Below the pieces are notes generated by a model. That model was not told the origin of the DNA. It worked only from the letters and a program-made list of their open reading frames with translations, and searched no databases. The position numbers and the translations under genes were made by a program. From CAYNNP01 sp964398215 (GTDB lineage Bacteria; Planctomycetota; Planctomycetia; Pirellulales; Pirellulaceae), in NCBI GenBank assembly GCA_964398215.1, contig CAYNNP010000274.1, positions 1 through 8,112 of the forward strand: a stretch of 8,112 nt of DNA, read 5' to 3'. Positions 5,605-8,112 of this stretch are shown one piece after another (the first letter of the stretch is position 1; each line of letters starts with the position of its first letter).

Positions 5605-6612
5605 ATGAAGAAAACTCGCTCTGGATTCACGCTTGTCGAGTTACTGGTAGTAATCGCAATCATTGGCATCATGGTAAGTCTGTTGCTGCCAGCCGTTCAG
5701 GCCGCCCGCGAGGCCGCTCGGCGCGTGCAGTGTCAAAACCATCTGAAACAGATTTCTTTAGCCTGCCACAACTACCATAGCGCATTCAAAAAGCTTCCAC
5801 CTTCGGCAATCTTAGACCTGGATGTGACCAGTACTGGCAACAATGGTTCTTGGGGGGTTCATGGCCGCATCCTACCGTACTTGGAACAGGGGAACGTTTT
5901 TGAGAAAGTCGACGTGTCTTTGCCATGGGACGATCAATTGGTGATCGACAATTTAAAAATCGAAGTTTACGCCTGCCCTAGCGATCCTGGCACTGGCAAG
6001 GTTCGCAACCCGGGTTCTGGGCGTCCACGGCTTTGGCCAACAAGTTACGGGTTCAATTTTGGAACGTGGTTTGTGTTTGACCCGGAAACCAAACAGGGTG
6101 GTGATGGAATGTTCCACCCCAACGTTTTCATGCGGTTTCGCGATTGCCTGGATGGTTCCAGCACAACGTTACTGACTGGCGAAGTCAAAGCATGGACCCA
6201 CTACACGCGCAATGGTGGACCACCCAGCGAGATGGTTCCTAGCGATGAAACCGTGGTGGCGTCCTACGCAATGACCGGTTCTCAGTTCAAGGACACAGGT
6301 CACACCGAATGGCCTGATGGGCGAGTGCATCACACCGGGTTCACAACGCTGATGACTCCCAACACAAAAGTCATGATGTTGTATAACGGCGACGAATACG
6401 ATGTCGATTACAACTCTTGGCAAGAAGGTAGAGACGGCAGCGCGGGCAACCCTACTTATGCCGCCATCACCTCGCGAAGCTATCACGGAGGTCTGGTTCA
6501 CGTTGCATTTTTGGATGGTTCGGTAACATCAATCACCGATTCGATCGACCGCAGTGTTTGGCATGCAATGGGAACACGCAGAAACCGCGAGCTGATCCAG
6601 CGACCCGAATGA
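5605..6612 (+). CDS. DUF1559 prepilin-like protein (planctomycete H-X9-DG family)
   Basis: The 335-residue protein opens with a type IV prepilin / type II pseudopilin signal. A short basic leader MKKTRSG is followed by FTLVELLVVIAIIGI, so prepilin peptidase would cut after Gly7; Phe8 becomes the first residue and Glu12 is the +5 glutamate. One hydrophobic helix (8-30) continues into AVQAAREAARRVQCQNHLKQ (30-49), typical of the family. The C-terminus has His294-X9-Asp304-Gly305 (HGGLVHVAFLDG), the H-X9-DG signature. The globular part lies outside the inner membrane and its role is unknown; pilus-like fibre or secretion pseudopilus subunits are proposed. The length is typical. No Shine-Dalgarno site is seen at the ATG. 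It is transcribed alone from the sigma-54 promoter upstream, divergent from the sensor-regulator operon, and its stop is 2 bp from the stop of the convergent neighbour. Confidence 0.95.
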   Translation: MKKTRSGFTLVELLVVIAIIGIMVSLLLPAVQAAREAARRVQCQNHLKQISLACHNYHSAFKKLPPSAILDLDVTSTGNNGSWGVHGRILPYLEQGNVFEKVDVSLPWDDQLVIDNLKIEVYACPSDPGTGKVRNPGSGRPRLWPTSYGFNFGTWFVFDPETKQGGDGMFHPNVFMRFRDCLDGSSTTLLTGEVKAWTHYTRNGGPPSEMVPSDETVVASYAMTGSQFKDTGHTEWPDGRVHHTGFTTLMTPNTKVMMLYNGDEYDVDYNSWQEGRDGSAGNPTYAAITSRSYHGGLVHVAFLDGSVTSITDSIDRSVWHAMGTRRNRELIQRPE

Positions 6613-6614
6613 AA

Positions 6615-7607
6615 TCAGTGACCGGCAAAGCGAATGACTTTGTCTGTGCTTGGTAGTGCCTGCAAGCCAATGCGATGCAGGCATCCATTGGCAATTTGTC
6701 TCTGCCCACTATCGAAATACTTTGCCATGCGTTGCCAGTGGTCTCGATCATTGATCAACATGGCCGCCAAAGATCGAGCGGTATCATCTTGAAACGGCAA
6801 TAGTTTGTTGCGGATTTTCTTCAAGCGATTGCGTTGCTCCGCATCCAAGTCTCTTTGGTTCAAGGTCGCGATTACAGGCAAGACACACGAGCCAAAACGA
6901 ACAAGCGTTTGCTCGGCGGTGCGCCGGGCAGAGATTTTGCTGGACCTAAGTTTTTCGATTTGCTGATGAATCTCTGCAACCGAAACACCGTATGAATCGG
7001 ATTGTTCGGTCAACAAAATTTCTGCGACTTGTTTGTTCAGTTGTTTGAGTGATTGACCACGCAACAGTCGCTTGAGCAAACAATTCCAGTGCGCATCGAA
7101 ACTTTCGGGGTCATCTAGCCGAACATGAAGCAAGGTCGCGCCGGCATATTTGCGTTCATTATTATCTGGACCAATCGTCATCAAAACTTGCTTGCCTGGG
7201 ACGATCGTCAAACTGGCCCGCTGACCGGATGACTTTAACAACGATTCGATTTGAACTCGTTCTGAACTCTGGGCGTTCAGTACAAGTTCGCGTCGCGGAG
7301 TGGTCAATCGATAGTGAACCGAAGGCGTGCCGCGGCAAGCCGAGACATTGATACACTCGGCCACCGAGCCCGATTCCTTCTTCTGGCTGCCCTTGCGGTA
7401 TTTGACCGAATCCAAAGTCAATCGGCCTTGAATCAAATGGAATTTGGCATAGCCAAAAGCGTCAAAGAAACCCGCGTCAGGAAGCTCAAAATTTCTGAGC
7501 GACTCAGAATCTGTTGTTAGACGCTCATCATCGGGCGGCCTTTGTGAAAAGGACGTCTCGTAAAATGAAGACAAGCCGAGAACGGCTGCTAGAAAAAACC
7601 ACCTCAT
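6615..7607 (-). CDS. Putative exported protein with a HEAT-like region, function unknown
   Basis: From the ATG at 7607 the product has 330 residues. Residues 1-22 (MRWFFLAAVLGLSSFYETSFSQ) form a signal peptide, so it is probably exported. The first half (about 40-200) looks beta-rich and is unrecognised. Residues about 207-270 (VAEIHQQIEKLRSSKISARRTAEQTLVRFGSCVLPVI ... EQRNRLKKIRNKLL) have the helix pair 'R--AE-TL-R-G---LP-I' of HEAT-like repeats often found in planctomycete exported proteins, suggesting protein binding. Upstream in-frame ATGs at 7700 and 7634 would put 31 or 9 polar, basic residues before the hydrophobic stretch. The 7607 start gives a standard signal peptide and has AAGGA and TTTAGG sequences upstream, so it is preferred. 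No catalytic motif was recognised. It is convergent with the DUF1559 gene with only 2 bp between stop codons and no terminator hairpin, so their transcripts probably overlap. Confidence 0.75.
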   Translation of the reverse strand: MRWFFLAAVLGLSSFYETSFSQRPPDDERLTTDSESLRNFELPDAGFFDAFGYAKFHLIQGRLTLDSVKYRKGSQKKESGSVAECINVSACRGTPSVHYRLTTPRRELVLNAQSSERVQIESLLKSSGQRASLTIVPGKQVLMTIGPDNNERKYAGATLLHVRLDDPESFDAHWNCLLKRLLRGQSLKQLNKQVAEILLTEQSDSYGVSVAEIHQQIEKLRSSKISARRTAEQTLVRFGSCVLPVIATLNQRDLDAEQRNRLKKIRNKLLPFQDDTARSLAAMLINDRDHWQRMAKYFDSGQRQIANGCLHRIGLQALPSTDKVIRFAGH

Positions 7608-7970
7608 CCTAAACCCTATCCTTTCGCGAATCATTCGCGATCGATTCAGGTTTGCTGTTTCCGATATGCCGTCGGAAAAACATCGACAAGGATGTCGCAA
7701 ACCGAAATCGGGGTGCGTTTGGTATTGGTGGACCTTAGGCCGCGCTCAATCGAGCCACGGCCCGACGAGTCCATTATTTATCTTCGGCAAAAATCGAGGA
7801 ATTCGTAAAGAGAACTTCGATTAAAGTCGAATCAGTTAGGTTTGCACTCGCACAAAGTCCTAAAACCCGCGATTTAAAGACGCTGATCGGCCCTTTCTTT
7901 CTGTGCAGTGCGCGAACAGGGAAATCCAATTGCTTGCATATTGCCGAAGCCGCACGTTTTGGTTTTTGGT
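7608..7970. other. Non-coding stretch, little recognisable
   Basis: Upstream region of the exported-protein gene. Frames here are short or lack starts and I see no RNA gene. The only symmetry found is a weak 5-bp pair, TTCGA / TCGAA, at 7816-7831. The promoter of the minus-strand gene should be in the part nearest 7607, but no confident -35/-10 or sigma-54 motif was found. Confidence 0.5.
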
Positions 7971-8034
7971 AACCCGAAGCGTGAGAGCGTGAGCGAGGGA
8001 CAATCGATCGTGGCTCGGTCCCTCGCTCACGCTT
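7971..8034. repeat. Long palindromic repeat of the planctomycete GCGTGAGCGAGGG type
   Basis: AGCGTGAGCGAGGGAC (7986-8001) and GTCCCTCGCTCACGCT (8018-8033) are perfect 16-bp inverse complements around a 16-base loop. A further AGCGTGAG sits directly before the left arm (7978-7985), an 8-bp tandem duplication, and the left flank reads AACCCGA (7971-7977). From memory, similar palindromes flanked by AACCCGA / TCGGGTT occur many times in Rhodopirellula-type genomes, like REP elements. Here the right flank lacks TCGGGTT and continues with TTTTTG, so the right end seems truncated. The stem could also end transcription. Copy number cannot be judged from one window. Confidence 0.8.
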
Positions 8035-8055
8035 TTTGAAGTTGCGCTTTTGCGG

Positions 8056-8076
8056 GGTGTTCAGTTTTTCAACACC
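8056..8076. terminator. Small hairpin over the end of the putative partial gene
   Basis: GGTGTT (8056-8061) and AACACC (8071-8076) pair around nine bases. A run of five T lies in the loop and none follows the stem, so this is not a classical rho-independent terminator. It overlaps the stop of the putative partial minus-strand gene and may be chance. Confidence 0.2.
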
Positions 8077-8111
8077 ACAAATTGCGGTGTCCCCACAAAC
8101 GAGTGTCCGTT
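8061..8111 (-). CDS. Possible C-terminal end of an unidentified gene (cut by window edge)
   Basis: One minus-strand frame entering from the right edge reads NGHSFVGTPQFVVLKN and then TGA at 8063-8061. The composition resembles an ordinary beta-rich protein terminus, and the palindromic repeat follows 27 bp after the stop, a usual place for such elements. Sixteen residues are too few to name a family. The frame one base over stays open longer but reads as unlikely protein. Confidence 0.3.
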   Translation of the reverse strand, partial: NGHSFVGTPQFVVLKN

Positions 8112-8112
8112 T

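Noticed and set aside
7774..8112. Minus-strand frame open for 112 codons through the palindromic repeat
   Set aside because: It has no visible start, reads through the repeat, and gives an implausible basic, low-quality peptide. The alternative frame ending at 8061 is more protein-like.
1..8112. CRISPR array, insertion sequence ends, rRNA genes
   Set aside because: No regularly spaced direct repeats, no transposase gene with terminal inverted repeats and no rRNA-like sequence were seen on either strand.

Overview
The window looks like chromosomal DNA of a planctomycete, most likely of the Pirellulaceae (Rhodopirellula-like). This is inferred from four things: a prepilin-like DUF1559 protein with the C-terminal H-X9-DG motif, a tyrosine recombinase N-terminus of the planctomycete style, a GCGTGAGCGAGGG / CCCTCGCTCACGC palindrome of a kind I recall as common in these genomes, and mostly weak or absent Shine-Dalgarno sites. 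No 16S or other marker gene is present, so the assignment is by family resemblance only.

Layout. Positions 1-640 are an integration-site region. The start of a tyrosine recombinase gene (minus strand, running off the left edge) is followed by a palindrome-rich gap and then by the 3' half of a tRNA-Leu(CAG) gene with no 5' half, which looks like an attachment-site remnant. Next comes a small unknown gene (639-1019, minus). Then a secreted Ntn-hydrolase of the isoaspartyl peptidase / L-asparaginase family with an NTF2-like C-terminal domain (1208-2578, plus). Convergent with it is a two-gene operon (5385-2597, minus) encoding a membrane histidine kinase and an NtrC-type sigma-54 activator, coupled by an ATGA overlap. 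Divergent from the operon is the DUF1559 gene (5605-6612, plus). It meets a secreted protein with a HEAT-like region (7607-6615, minus) tail to tail. The right end (7608-8112) is mostly non-coding, with a long palindromic repeat and possibly the last codons of another minus-strand gene.

The most interesting signal is in the 219-bp divergent region 5386-5604. A consensus-perfect sigma-54 promoter (TTGGCACG-N4-TTGCA, 5486-5502) points at the DUF1559 gene. A perfect 7-bp inverted repeat spaced like an enhancer site lies at about -85 from the predicted start. The adjacent operon encodes a sigma-54 activator with an intact GAFTGA loop plus its kinase. Together these look like a self-contained signalling circuit, analogous to PilS-PilR control of pilA, that switches on one planctomycete prepilin-like surface protein. 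Each part is visible in the sequence; that the three act together is inference.
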